DNA of 64,000 nucleotides. Source: Oreohelix idahoensis (lineage: Eukaryota > Mollusca > Gastropoda > Stylommatophora > Oreohelicidae). The position numbers and the translations under genes are program-made. The notes beneath the pieces are model-generated. The model was not told the DNA's origin, did no database searches, and saw nothing but the letters and a program-made list of their open reading frames with translations. The stretch spans positions 266,001 to 330,000 of the forward strand of contig JAMPIV010004939.1 in assembly GCA_024509875.1 (NCBI GenBank). The letters run 5' to 3'. Positions 1 through 9,345 of this stretch are shown piece after piece (position 1 is the first letter of the stretch; each line of letters opens with the position of its first letter).

Positions 1-432
1 CACTTTTAAAGTTCTGTAGATTTTGCGCGCACAGAATGAAAGACATATATGTCGATATATTTTACTTTTCTGTTGTTTCATCATTGCAAATGTGGCATTT
101 AGAACACTGTGTACGTTACTTTATGATTGCTTTACAGCAGTGATAGGCAACACAGAACCTGTGAGGATCTACTTTAGAAATACTGAGCTCTGTAAAGATT
201 TACCTTGATAATGTAATGTTGTGTTTCAGAATGTTTTGGAATTGTGCAGTGTACATGTAACTTTAAAATACTTGATATTCCCAACACTGAAAGTACGTTT
301 TCTGTGGTCCCCATGAAAACCCATGAGCCAGCGTACTAATATTCACTTTATTGGTAAACTGAGTAAGACAAAGGCGAGTGATCAAATATCACTTAGTTTG
401 AATCTTCCACTACTCTGTCAGTGGAGCTGTAG
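1..432. other. Unassigned sequence
   Basis: No gene, repeat family or RNA was recognised here. The short open frames lack any family motif. Confidence 0.4.
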
Positions 433-640
433 TTAAATCGTCCGGCAGAGATAAAAGTGTCCTTCAATGTATTCTTTATTCCCTTTCAAGTCTGTCTCGA
501 ATCCCTTTCTCCATGTGTTATACAATTTCTCTCTGTTCCTTTTACCCTCGAGATTCCAGAACAATGACTGCCTTGTAACGCTATCCCTTGGTTGCCTTAG
601 TGTGTATCGTAGTAAAAGCCACATTTTTCCCACATCGGTT
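433..640 (-). mobile_element. LINE 3'-end coding fragment
   Basis: Minus-strand translation gives the C-terminal tail typical of many RTE/CR1-like LINE polyproteins: a D-S-V-T-R-Q-S-L block, then a basic G-K-R segment, then a T-W-R-K block. The diagnostic GRPRxTW core is degraded (REKLYNTW here). Related tail fragments lie at 9203-9345, 32850-33040 and 33290-33440. Only this extreme 3' part remains, as expected for 5'-truncated LINE insertions. No enzymatic domain survives. Confidence 0.55.
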
Positions 641-805
641 GTTTCACTGGAACTTTTCTGGTTCTTCCCAACAGTTCCACATTAGTGATCTTGTCATAGC
701 ATTAAAGTACTTCTACTCTGCGCACGCAAACGGCCATTTTTCTTCTAAGTTTGGAATTTGTTGGTTGTCATTTTTGATCCTGTCCTTCTTCTTCTTCGTT
801 CGTCT

Positions 806-1140
806 TCAAACTTCCACGTTAATGATTCTAATCAAGGCAGTTGTCAGCTCAAGGTTCCTGACATCTTCAAACAGTTTTACGTGGAGAGACGGGAGTTGTT
901 TCCATATTCCACTCCGTTCACTGCTGTAAGTTGGGCAGGACTGAAGCAGATGTTCGGCTGTCATGGGGCTGGCGCCACAGGAGCAAAGATCTGTTGGACC
1001 ACTCCTGTACTTGTGATATAGATGGTACCTCAACCTATAGTGACCAGTGTGTAAACGGAAAATGATGACCTGGTCTCACCTAGATAGCTGGTGATAGACC
1101 TCATCTTTTATGTCACCTGTGTGTTGTCCCATTAGGACTT
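806..1140 (-). mobile_element. I-type LINE C-terminal fragment (distal part)
   Basis: The minus strand encodes the segment that follows RNase H in I/Nimb-like LINEs: an R-L-H-T-G-H motif, then a Cys-rich C-x-C-G block followed by T-A-E-H-L-L-Q-S-C-P. This is the usual zinc-binding tail of ORF2 in that superfamily. It continues the RNase H piece at 1436-1845, from which it is separated by an inserted dispersed repeat. The element is decayed. Confidence 0.7.
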
Positions 1141-1147
1141 GAATATT

Positions 1148-1385
1148 CTTCTTCCTTCTTCCTCTTCTTCCTCGTTCGTCCTGAAAAGGACGGTGGTTGC
1201 GTTGTGTCTGTTTACGCCTAAGCTGTGATATCTGCACCTTTCGGTCGACACATCCGACTTCTGCACGGCATTTTTTAGGACCGGGTTTGCCTTCCCATTT
1301 CGATCCACACTCGCTCAGCCAGACTGCACAGCTGCAGACTGTTTCCAGGACCACCACGTGGAGGTGGAGTGTGGTCTTGGCCAGC
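1148..1385. repeat. Dispersed repeat family D, copy 1
   Basis: This stretch closely matches 55329-55550 in the same orientation. Shared blocks include GTTGCGTTGTGTCTGTTTAC, ATCTGCACCTTTCGGTCGAC and CGCTCAGCCAGACTGCA. One edge is a CTT/CTTCC-rich tract, which read on the minus strand is a GAA-rich tail, as expected at the 3' end of a non-LTR retroposon. It sits inside the minus-strand I-type LINE. No class could be assigned. Confidence 0.65.
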
Positions 1386-1435
1386 TCTGATTCGCTGGTC
1401 CTGACGCAGGCAGTCAAGCTATGAGTCGCTGACTG

Positions 1436-1845
1436 CGGTCTCTATTGCTGCGTCTTGAGGTCCTGAATATGGCTTTTATAGTTATTTTAGCAATTTCATA
1501 AGTTGTAGCTATATCATTTTGTTTCATTCCCCCCCCCCCCCCCCCCCGCCCGGCCCCCCTCTTTAGCACGTTTATCTGCCTCTTCGTTGCCTGGAATGTT
1601 GCATGGGCTGTTATCCACTGCACTGCGCATTTGTTGAAGCATTTGGCCAGGCTTTCAAGTGAATTTATCAGATCTTTCAGTCCTTTAGCATGGTGGCTCT
1701 TTAGGACTGTTACTACTGTAAAGATCATTATCTGTTTTTCTGCATGTGCTTTGTACTCAATAAGAGTTGTCTCTGTCTGTTTCAGGGCTTCTGCTTCAAC
1801 ACTAACGTTTTTGCAGTATTTGCCAGTGGCAATTTGCATAAAGGG
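1436..1845 (-). mobile_element. I-type LINE RNase H fragment
   Basis: Minus-strand translation contains a degenerate RNase H domain. The clearest part is A-V-Q-W-I-T-A-H, equivalent to the Q-W-I-P-A-H segment, followed by what should be the G-N-x-x-A-D block, here decayed. A 29-base cytosine-rich tract (about 1530-1558) lies just downstream of it. The same element resumes at 806-1140 beyond the inserted repeat. Pseudogene. Confidence 0.55.
1530..1559. repeat. Poly(C) tract
   Basis: A cytosine homopolymer of about 20 bases followed by short C blocks. On the opposite strand it is poly(G). Confidence 0.9.
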
Positions 1846-1859
1846 AATTCTATTCTTTA

Positions 1860-2011
1860 ATTTAACGAGGATGCCAGGTCAGATTTTGATAAAGTATGCA
1901 AACTCCAAAACCAAGCAGCGCGTATCATAACAGAGCCACAAATTCCACGAAAATCAACTACATGGAAAACATTACAGGGCTACAGTGAATGGAGTACAGA
2001 CGAGACAATAT
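1860..2011 (+). mobile_element. I-type LINE fragment, 5' part of an interrupted copy
   Basis: The plus strand encodes the post-RT segment of an RNase H-bearing LINE, with the motif F-D-K-V-C-K-L-Q-N-Q-A-A-R-I-I-T. The same LINE continues at 2524-2890. The two parts are split by an RTE-type insertion at 2023-2511 flanked by a 12-bp duplication. Confidence 0.65.
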
Positions 2012-2523
2012 AATCTGACAACTTACTTACTTACTTAGTCGTTCCCCTTCTACCGTGAGGTGTAGAGGTTTGGAAGAGAGAGCGCCAGACTATCCTATCG
2101 GCTGTCTTCCTCCTGGCCTGGTTCCATTCTAGTCCTCGGTCCTTCAAAGACTGTCTAATGTTGTAATCCCAGCGGACTCTAGGTCGTCCTCGGGGTCTGG
2201 ACCTTGGCTCTTTGTTTCCCATGCTTGTCGTGGTATCCGATCTTCTCACATTCTGCAGACATGGCCAAACCATCTTAATTGGGACTGTTCTACTTGGGTC
2301 TGCAGAGGGTAGGATTTAAGGCCTTGACGTATCGTCTGGTTGCGTACCATGTCTCTTCTTGTTACTTCAACCACCTTCCTCAGATACCTCATTTCTGAGG
2401 TTTGGATCTGGCTTTTGTGGGCTGTAGTCATTGCCCATGACTCGCATCCATATGTAAAGACTGGAGCATAGGTGGAGCGGTATACAGCCATCTTCGTTTT
2501 CTTACCAACCTTAATCTGACAAC
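2012..2523 (-). mobile_element. 5'-truncated RTE-type LINE insertion with 12-bp target duplication
   Basis: The minus strand carries the last ~490 bp of the same LINE family as 9346-11512, including the V-Y-R-S-T-Y and W-F-G-H-V-C-R-M blocks and the terminal G-R-R-G-T-T-K. It ends in an (AAGT)n tail, seen on the plus strand as TTACTTACTTAC. The sequence TAATCTGACAAC is present at 2011-2022 and again at 2512-2523, an exact target-site duplication. One frame break separates the two open segments (2246-2626 and 2031-2273). It interrupts an older I-type LINE. Confidence 0.85.
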
Positions 2524-2890
2524 AAGGTGAACAATTTATGAGACTCGAAGAATACCCCATGTGCAAGAGAATAAACAGGCTAGGAAAATGCAGGCTCAAG
2601 CGAACTAATTTTTTTTTCCCAGGCAAAAGAAAACAAATTAACAGATTGCAAACTCAATCGTAAAGAAAATACCACCAAGTACAACTATTCCACTGTGGAC
2701 AAGAAAATGTCTTCTTGATCTAAAATCTGATATTCCAGGCACTGAAAGTAAGGGAACACAAACAAGGCGTATAGCAACCAAGTATAGCAACCAAGTATTG
2801 AGACATGCATATACTGATGGTTCAGCAAAAAAATAAAAGCAATTGATATTGACCATGTTTGAGAGCCATACAACAGTCCTTGACATTTGA
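2524..2890 (+). mobile_element. I-type LINE fragment with RNase H start (YTDGS)
   Basis: This is the continuation of 1860-2011. The plus strand encodes a linker followed by A-Y-T-D-G-S-A, the first catalytic motif of LINE RNase H domains. The frame is lost about 20 codons later. A 20-bp segment near 2780 (ATAGCAACCAAGT) is tandemly duplicated inside the coding part. Confidence 0.65.
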
Positions 2891-3185
2891 GTTGAAGCGT
2901 CCTATTTTATGTTGGACATGATTTCTTTTGGTTTCATACAATTCACAAAGTAATAACAGCACCGCTTGTCTTTAGTATTCTTATTTCAATATTTCTGATC
3001 TTGCTATGTTATCTATATTACTGTCAAGATATATGTTTGAGGCTCCTTTGATAGGGATATTTTTCTGAGTGCAGTCTGGTTATCATATGTGGCCTTTATT
3101 CTCATAATCTTCCTCTTTTCTCGTGAACTTTCAGACTCAGCAATTGTGATCTCTCATCAAACATGATCGTTTAGTTGATCCTCTC

Positions 3186-3456
3186 TTGACGGTTAAGGGA
3201 TGTAAGAGACATGTCATCGGCAGAATCCTTCTTAGTTGGTATTTATCAAGACGCTTTTCTGTCATCGTCTTTATTTTTCCTTTCTCTCCTTATGGAGCAT
3301 GGGGTCACGACTGCAGCTGGCTGCCTTGCAGGACGCCTGCACCAAGAATTCACGTGATCCTGCAGAAGCGCTTCCTGTAGCAATGTGTTTCGCCTGATGA
3401 GGTTAGTTACCAGCCTGACGCATAATCTCATATTAGTCGCTTTGTACGCACTGCCT
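3186..3456 (-). mobile_element. SINE-like family S2, copy 1
   Basis: Read on the minus strand, this matches 8400-8590 along most of its length. Shared blocks include ATGAGRTTRTGYGT, the CTCATCAKGYGAAAC segment, CTTGGTGCAGG and CCCCATGCTCCATAAGGAGC-like text followed by an A-rich AAATAAARATGATGA end. A family of about 200 bp with a simple-sequence tail and no coding potential is most simply a SINE. No clear A/B boxes were found. Confidence 0.6.
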
Positions 3457-3545
3457 AGGGGAGGGGGGGGGGGGGGGGGGGAGAGAGAGAGAATAGTCAT
3501 ATTTTATATTTGTCTCGTGAAATATCTCTCTCCCCCCCCCCCCTT
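3457..3545. repeat. Inverted microsatellite: poly(G)(GA)n ... (TC)npoly(C)
   Basis: A poly(G) tract passes into (GA)6. After about 35 bp it is mirrored by (TC)4 passing into poly(C). The two arms are reverse complements and could fold into a stem of more than 20 bp. Confidence 0.85.
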
Positions 3546-3689
3546 ACCCACCCGCGGAAACTACAAAGGACACTTTTGGGTGTGCTAAATACGTAATTAT
3601 TCCACATAAATGAACTACAAAGTAATTCTACTTTCACTTGTTTCTCTTCTGGCATCAGCTGCTTATGTTGTAAGTCGGCGCAGCTGAAG

Positions 3690-3890
3690 TTAATAATTCA
3701 ATTCCCTTTTATTTGGAGAATGTTCAATGTCTGGATCCCGGTTCCACACGGACATTCATTAGTGTGGGATATCCTGAGGCGATAGAGGTGGTCTAGTAAT
3801 CTGCAGTGGCCAGTTCTCAGGCTGAAAATTATGGTCTGCTGGTGTCTCTGAAGCTGGTGGATTAGGTCAGATCTGTTGTATATATCTCCT
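3690..3890 (-). mobile_element. I-type LINE C-terminal fragment
   Basis: The minus strand encodes the zinc-binding tail of an RNase H-type LINE: I-I-F-S-L-R-T-G-H-C, then E-C-P-C-G-T-G-I-Q-T, then I-L-Q. It is homologous to, but not identical with, the tails at 806-1140 and 7394-7560. Both edges fade without visible target duplications. Confidence 0.65.
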
Positions 3891-4400
3891 TCCTTCTTTC
3901 ATTGGTAGTTGTACTGGTTGTAGATAAGGGTTTTAGCTTCTCGATAGGTACATAGTGATAAACTAAAGCGTCTCAAATTATAAGAACAGTTCCACTAACA
4001 TGAACTGATTCGTTAGTTTTATATTAACCCCAGTGTGATAGACAAAATTGTATTTATAACATCACATGATATTTAACATCTCATATGATACTCATATTTT
4101 GTTGTTCTTTATGTTTAGCCCTTAATCACTCTGAGTCGCTTGAGACGCTTAGTCGTGTGTGATATAATTACTAAATTTCTACTGCTTGTAAGAAAAGTAC
4201 TGTATGGCATTTGAACGTGAGTGTTTTTAATAATGTGTGACATTTGTACTCTGTGACATTTCGAATTATGACATTTATTACGCTGTATCTTTTAGTACAG
4301 TGCAATTGCGATTTACGCGATTTCTTTTTACGCGAATTCGAAACAATGCGGGGAGGGGGCGGGAGGGGGAGGGGATATTAAAAAAAGTATTACTATTACT
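3891..4400. other. Unassigned AT-rich sequence
   Basis: Nothing supported here apart from a G-rich tract near 4350-4373 next to the downstream SINE. Confidence 0.4.
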
Positions 4401-4680
4401 ATTATGTTGAGCGTCCGATTGGCAGAGTGGATAGTGCGCTGGTCTCTCGCGACAGATGTACTGGGTTCGAAACACAGTGCGTCATACTGCAGTCTGCATA
4501 GCTGTAAATGGGTACCTGGCTTTTTTCTTGAGTTACGGAAGGCAAAGACTGCAAGAAAGGGAACTGGCCAGCCCCAACTCTCAAAGCTGGATTTAGTATA
4601 GTGAAGTCTCTAACACTTTACTCCCCTACTGCAGTATATGCTATGGGACCACCTACTATTATACAGTAATTCATAACTTC
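4401..4680 (+). mobile_element. tRNA-derived SINE (family S1), copy 1
   Basis: The head has RNA polymerase III promoter boxes: an A-box-like TGGCAGAGTGG near 4420 and a B-box-like GGGTTCGAAAC near 4463. The body contains AGCTGTAAATGGGTACCTGG. A second, more decayed copy lies on the minus strand at 6860-7075 with the same head-body junction. It is not a functional tRNA, because the acceptor stem does not pair. RT for mobilisation would come from a LINE partner. Confidence 0.8.
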
Positions 4681-4699
4681 TTGTTTTTATTTCACGTTT

Positions 4700-6540
4700 C
4701 TTATGTTTTATGTTTATTTTCCAAACGCCTTTTCTGTAAACTTTTAGGGTTGCTCACATTGAGCGTCATGACCTCTGTCTTCTTTAGATTGATGTTCAAG
4801 CCCACCTGGTGGCTATACTTATTAAGTCTATCCGTTTTTTCCTGGAGGTGTTGATGTGAATGTGCTAGTAGTGCAATGTCATCTGCATATTCCAGATCTT
4901 CCAATGTAGAAAATGTAGTCCATCTTATTCCTCTTGGACTGCCCTCTGTTGTCTGGCGCATCACCCAGTCTATGACTGTTAAAAATAGAGGGGTTGATAA
5001 GGTGCATCCCTGTCGTACTCCTGTCTTCACCTCAAAGGTTAGGTTGCTCTGCCCAACGCTACACGTAAAGTTGGCATAGAGGCTTTGTATGATTGACACT
5101 GTTGTTCGTCCATCACGGGTGATGAAGACCACTCTGTTCATCCAATTATTAGGAATATGTTAGGTTAGTCTATGGGTACGAAGGTGACTGATGAGCGTGA
5201 TGCGGGCCTGGAAAGATCTCGGACAGTGTGGGCAGGGAATGTTTGCTTCATGTGAAGGTTTTATTACACGGTCTTTTCTAGCTAGTCTCCGCTGTTCCGC
5301 TGCTGCTCTTCTGAATGCAGATCTTCCAGAAATCTCCTGAAGAGATGACTGACACTATGCAGCTTGGAATTCCATAAGCCCTCAGTATTTTCCATAAACT
5401 GTCCCTATGTATACAGTCAAAAGCGTTCTCAAAATCAACGAAATTAATGTACAGCTGTCTTTGCCATTCTGAGCACTGCTCTATAATGTTCCCGAGGGTA
5501 AATATATGATCTACACATCTTCTGTTCTTTCTAAATCCTGCTTGTTCTTTCCTCAGTTTGTGGTCTACTGCTTTTGAAATTCTCTGTATAATTATCCTGC
5601 CTAGTATTTTGCTGGGAACTGAGAGAAGAGTTATTCCTCTCCAATTATTGCAGTCTGCAAGATCTCCCTTCTTAGGCAATTTGACAATTATTCCTTTGTT
5701 CCACTCCGTTGGTGTTGTTCCTGTTTTTCAGACTTGTGCAAATAGTGGGTCTAATAGTTCTGTGCTAGCTCAGGGTCTGTCTTAAATAGCTCTGCATTTA
5801 AGTTGTCATGGCCAGGAGCTTGTCCATTCTTTAACCCTTTGATTGCTGTGATGATTTCTTCTTTTCGTGGAATGTCTGTATTAACATCTAGATCATTTTC
5901 AGCCTCAGGAACATTCAATTGTGTCTCTGGTGGTTCCTTGTTCAGAGTTTCTCTGAAATGCTCTGCCCATCTTGTTTCCTGTCCCTCTGCTGTCGTGATG
6001 AGATTTCCTTGCTTATCTCTTACTAATGTAATATTGTTTGCACCTCGTTTTCCGCTGATAATTTTAGTTATTTTGTATACTGTGCTTTGTTCATTTCTCA
6101 GTTCTGCCTCTTCTGCCTGTCTTGCAAGATTGTCTATGAAATTCCTTTTGTTGGTTCGGGTTTGGCTTTTAACTTCCTTGTCCAGCTGACTGTACTGTTC
6201 GCTATATAGTTGCTTTAACTTGGGGGACTTCGCTTCTGTTTTCTTTCTTTTCATTTCTTTTCTCATCATTATGGTGTTTAATGTTTCTGGTGCTATCGAG
6301 TCTTGCTTCTTCCTTTCCTGGAATCCCAAGCATGATTTGCTACTTTCCTTATGTATTGTTGAAATGGTGTTGAATTTCTGGTCTTTATCATCAGTCAGTG
6401 TCTGTTCCTGACTTTTGGCAAATTGATATCGTTTCTTTATGTCAGCCGCAAAAGCTTTTCTGGTAGGGAGGTCCTTCAATTTGCTGATGTCAAACCTTTT
6501 CTGTGTAGTTACAGTTGGTCTAGCCGTTCTTAGTTTCACT
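4700..6540 (-). mobile_element. LINE reverse transcriptase copy with rearranged C-terminal zinc finger
   Basis: The minus strand encodes in order: a basic N-terminal linker (from 6539), the RT fingers with G-Q-A-P-G-H-D and W-R-G-I-T-L-L-S-V-P (about 5860 and 5640), E-Q-A-G-F-R-K-N-R and the palm A motif F-V-D-F-E-N-A-F-D (near 5430). At about 5330 the sequence switches to the C-terminal C-P-H-C...H-L-R-T-H finger (5160-5330). Only after that comes the palm B/C part, with G-V-R-Q-G-C and E-Y-A-D-D (4701-5141). A normal copy would have the finger last. Several frame breaks make it non-functional. Confidence 0.8.
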
Positions 6541-6859
6541 TTTAGTTTTGTCGCTTGTCTAGTTCTTGTAAATTCCTACTCATTATTTTTCAGTTTCGTA
6601 CAACAAACCTTTGTCAGTGAACGTAACAAAGAGAGTTTCTGTCCTATGACATTGACTCATAGACAAGTGGCATGCAAACAGGAAAATCCCACGTAGCCAC
6701 ATAGATTTGGTTTACAGAAGACTGATTAAAATACAATGGGTAAGTAAATAGAGTAAGGAGGATATACTGAAAGACCCCAATTCGAAAAGGAAGCTTATTT
6801 CTCACATTAGAAGGAATGGTAATCCCAAAGCAGAAACTTCCGTATGGGAGTGATATGAT

Positions 6860-7075
6860 AGAGACTTCTCTATACTAGGTCCAGCTTTGTTTAATTAGGT
6901 GGGGTGACAAGTTCTGTTCCCCTCTGACTTTTCTCTCCCTAACTCAAGAGCAGAGTCTGTACCCATTTACAGCTGTATAGACTAGAGCGTGACGCTACCA
7001 TGTTTCAATCTCAGAATCCGGTATATGTGCCCAGAGTAAATCGCTCTAACTGCTTAGCCAGTCGGACGCTGATTA
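6860..7075 (-). mobile_element. tRNA-derived SINE (family S1), copy 2
   Basis: Read on the minus strand, the head is GCGTCCGACTGGCTAAGCAG with an A-box-like TGGCTAAGCAG and a decayed B box (GATTGAAACATGG). It is followed by AGCTGTAAATGGGTAC, the same body as the copy at 4401-4680. Confidence 0.75.
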
Positions 7076-7079
7076 GAAA

Positions 7080-7206
7080 GAAACAATCCGCTTTCTTTGG
7101 ACATATTAGGAAAAGAAGAAAAAATAAGCTGGACAGAAACGATTGAAGGAAACCGAGCTAGAGGACGACAACAAAAGACGATAATGGGCTGTATGGCATC
7201 GTTGTA
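7080..7206 (+). mobile_element. LINE 3'-end fragment
   Basis: Plus-strand translation gives the extreme C-terminus of a LINE polyprotein (an F-x-x-H-I/Y-like block, E-G-N-R-A-R-G-R-Q-Q-K-T, then M-G-C-M-A-S-L-Y-G). It runs straight into a (GAT)n tail. It meets a second LINE on the opposite strand at that microsatellite. Confidence 0.6.
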
Positions 7207-7235
7207 TGGGCATGATGATGATGATGATGATGATA
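7207..7235. repeat. (GAT)n microsatellite shared by two LINE tails
   Basis: About eight GAT units, which are the 3' tail of the plus-strand LINE at 7080 and, as (ATC)n, the tail of the minus-strand LINE ending here. Confidence 0.85.
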
Positions 7236-8125
7236 TAATCCCTTTAGCTGTGAGCAGGTACCTCTTGACAGCCCATTGCCTCTCTGACAAAGGTGCAAGT
7301 CTTCCTCAGTTGTTGTGATGATGTGTAGAGTGTATTGTGGATGGTTGGGTGCGATGGGAGTAGCTGATGTCGCAGGTCAGTTAGTCTTGGGCACTAGAAC
7401 AGCAGGTGTTCAACCGATTCCTCATGGTGGTGGCAGTGCCGACAGTTTGGTTCACGTAGTGGGTCTATTCTATTTAAATGTTTATTGACGGGGGCATGGC
7501 CTGTTCTCAGCTGGAAAATTAGACTCTGATCTCTTCTTTTCAGTTGTTTAACTAGATCTTGAAGGTTTGGTTTAGCTTGATGTTTGAAGAATGAACGCCA
7601 TGTCTGGGAGGTAGCCAACTGGTTTAGCCATTCTTGCCTATAATTGTTTCTCAGGATCTGTTGGCAGGTTTGCAGTGTGGTACTTGATGGCAACTGGGGC
7701 AGTGCTGCTCCTCTTTTGGATAGTTTATCGGCTTTTTTAATTTCCTGGGACTCCGACATGCCCAGGGACCACTGGAGTGTAACTACGGCGCAATAGGAAG
7801 TGAACAGTTGGTCAATTAATCTACAGATGTCATTAATATCAGGAAACATTTTGCTTTCTAGGGCTTGAAGTGTTGATTTTGAGTCTGAGAATATAACGAT
7901 ATCCTCAAGTGGAGTGATACCACTCTCAAAGTCTGAGATTATCCGGCACAATGCTTTTTCTAGTGCTGTTATTTCTGCATCATAGCTGGAACAAATTTCT
8001 CCGCAAGGGCCAAAGATGCAAGGGTAGTCTTCTGGGTGCAGGCTGGGGTATTTTATCACTGCGCCATATCCAGCATTGATGGCAGCTTTAAAGCAGATCT
8101 ATCTGTGTAGACATGGATGATTGTA
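7236..8125 (-). mobile_element. I-type LINE fragment with RNase H and Cys/His tail
   Basis: The minus strand encodes a nearly complete LINE RNase H domain: Y-T-D-R-S-A near 8105 (normally YTDGSA, Gly replaced by Arg), Y-D-A-E-I-T-A-L-E (Glu of the active site), F-S-D-S-K-S-T-L-Q-A-L (second Asp) and K-K-A-D-K-L-S-K-R-G (final Asp). The R-T-G-H-A-P-V-N-K-H-L segment and the H-H-H-E-E-S-V-E-H-L-L-F Cys/His tail follow. A TAG interrupts the frame at the conserved Cys after H-L-L-F, and the tail continues to about 7240 before an (ATC)n end. A further break separates YTD from the main frame (7394-8059). Confidence 0.8.
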
Positions 8126-8399
8126 TGGGCATAGAAAGAAGTCATTAACAGAACTGATAAGCAAAATATGATCAGGATGTTATAATAATGTCTCACGTGA
8201 CGTTATTACATCAAAGTTTAATGTTGTTAATTATGATTCATTATCTCTATTCTTGTTGCAATTACGCTTGTTATGATCGTCATTATATTTCAAAACGGTA
8301 TTTCATTTTTACTGTTACATTATAACATTTTCACGTTACTGTTAACTCCGTGTAGATTCCAGGGGTCATAATAATACTACTGCACTCTTAGGCAATTCG

Positions 8400-8592
8400 T
8401 ACAAGGTGACTACTATGAGGTTGTGTGTGTGGCTGGCACCCTCATCATGTGAAACAAATCACATAAGCCACCACTGTAGGAGCACGTGAAAGGAGCACGT
8501 GGAAGCTTGGTGCAGGTTTACCGTAGTGGACCAGCCGTAGTAGTAGCTCCATGCTTCGTAAGGAGCACAAATAAAAATGATGATGATGTTAT
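8400..8592 (+). mobile_element. SINE-like family S2, copy 2
   Basis: Matches the minus strand of 3186-3456 and ends in CGTAAGGAGC followed by AAATAAAAATGATGATGATG, a simple-sequence tail. No open frame of note. Confidence 0.6.
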
Positions 8593-8880
8593 TGTTAACA
8601 CGTTAACGTTAAATTGTAACAGCAAGTTTGATTACAGAAAGATGTTAAAAAATGTCATTGTATTATCAGCCAATTTTATCTCAAATTTCAGTCAATTTTA
8701 ACATGATACTTATTTGTCGCTTCTTTCTATAGACATCAGTTTCCATCTACACAGCATAGTTCCCGGGATCTCCGTGAATGAACAAAAACATCTCTACTGC
8801 TATCTTTGACATGTCCTAAAAGGAGCTAACATGAGAGTGCGCATTACCAGCTAGGCGTGGAAATGAACGAATAAGCAAGC

Positions 8881-9202
8881 TGTCAGTAGAGCACAGATGC
8901 TCAACATAAACATACCAAACCCTCAGTAGAGCACAGATGCTCAACATAAACATACCAAACCCTCAGTAGAGCACAGATGCTCAACATAAACATACCAAAC
9001 CCTCAGTAGAGCACAGATGCTCAACATAAACATACCAAACCCTCAGTAGAGCACAGATGCTCAACATAAACATACCAAACCCTCAGTAGAGCACAGATGC
9101 TCAACATAAACATACCAAACCCTCAGTAGAGCACAGATACTCAACATAAACATACCAAACCCTCAGTAGAGCACAGATGCTCAACATAAACATACCAAAC
9201 CC
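8881..9202. repeat. 40-bp minisatellite, eight units
   Basis: Eight head-to-tail copies of a 40-bp unit containing CAGTAGAGCACAGATGCTCA and ACATAAACATACCAAACC. Seven are identical over the unit and one (near 9138) has GATAC for GATGC. The first unit starts TGTCAG rather than CCTCAG. There are no unique spacers, so it is not a CRISPR array. Confidence 0.95.
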
Positions 9203-9345
9203 TTCCACCCTGCGCCATCCGTCCAACGTCTTGACATGTCTTCTTTTAACCATTCATATATGTCTCAAGTTCTCTTCTGTGTTTGGTTTTGTCTCCCTCT
9301 AAATCTCATAGCTTGGGGATTACCAGAGCAGGGACCGCCTTGTAA
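9203..9345 (-). mobile_element. LINE 3'-end coding fragment
   Basis: Minus-strand translation resembles the C-terminal tail of LINE polyproteins (a basic block, then R-R-E-L-E-T-Y-M-N-G and a Q-D-V-G-R-M-A-Q segment). It abuts the plus-strand RTE-type LINE that begins at about 9346. Confidence 0.45.

Noticed and set aside
4404..4480. Functional tRNA gene
   Set aside because: Promoter boxes are present but the acceptor stem does not pair and a SINE body follows.
5803..6696. Plus-strand hydrophobic frames
   Set aside because: They are antisense shadows of the minus-strand LINE.
8881..9202. CRISPR-like array
   Set aside because: The units are directly adjacent with no unique spacers, and the context is eukaryotic; it is a minisatellite.
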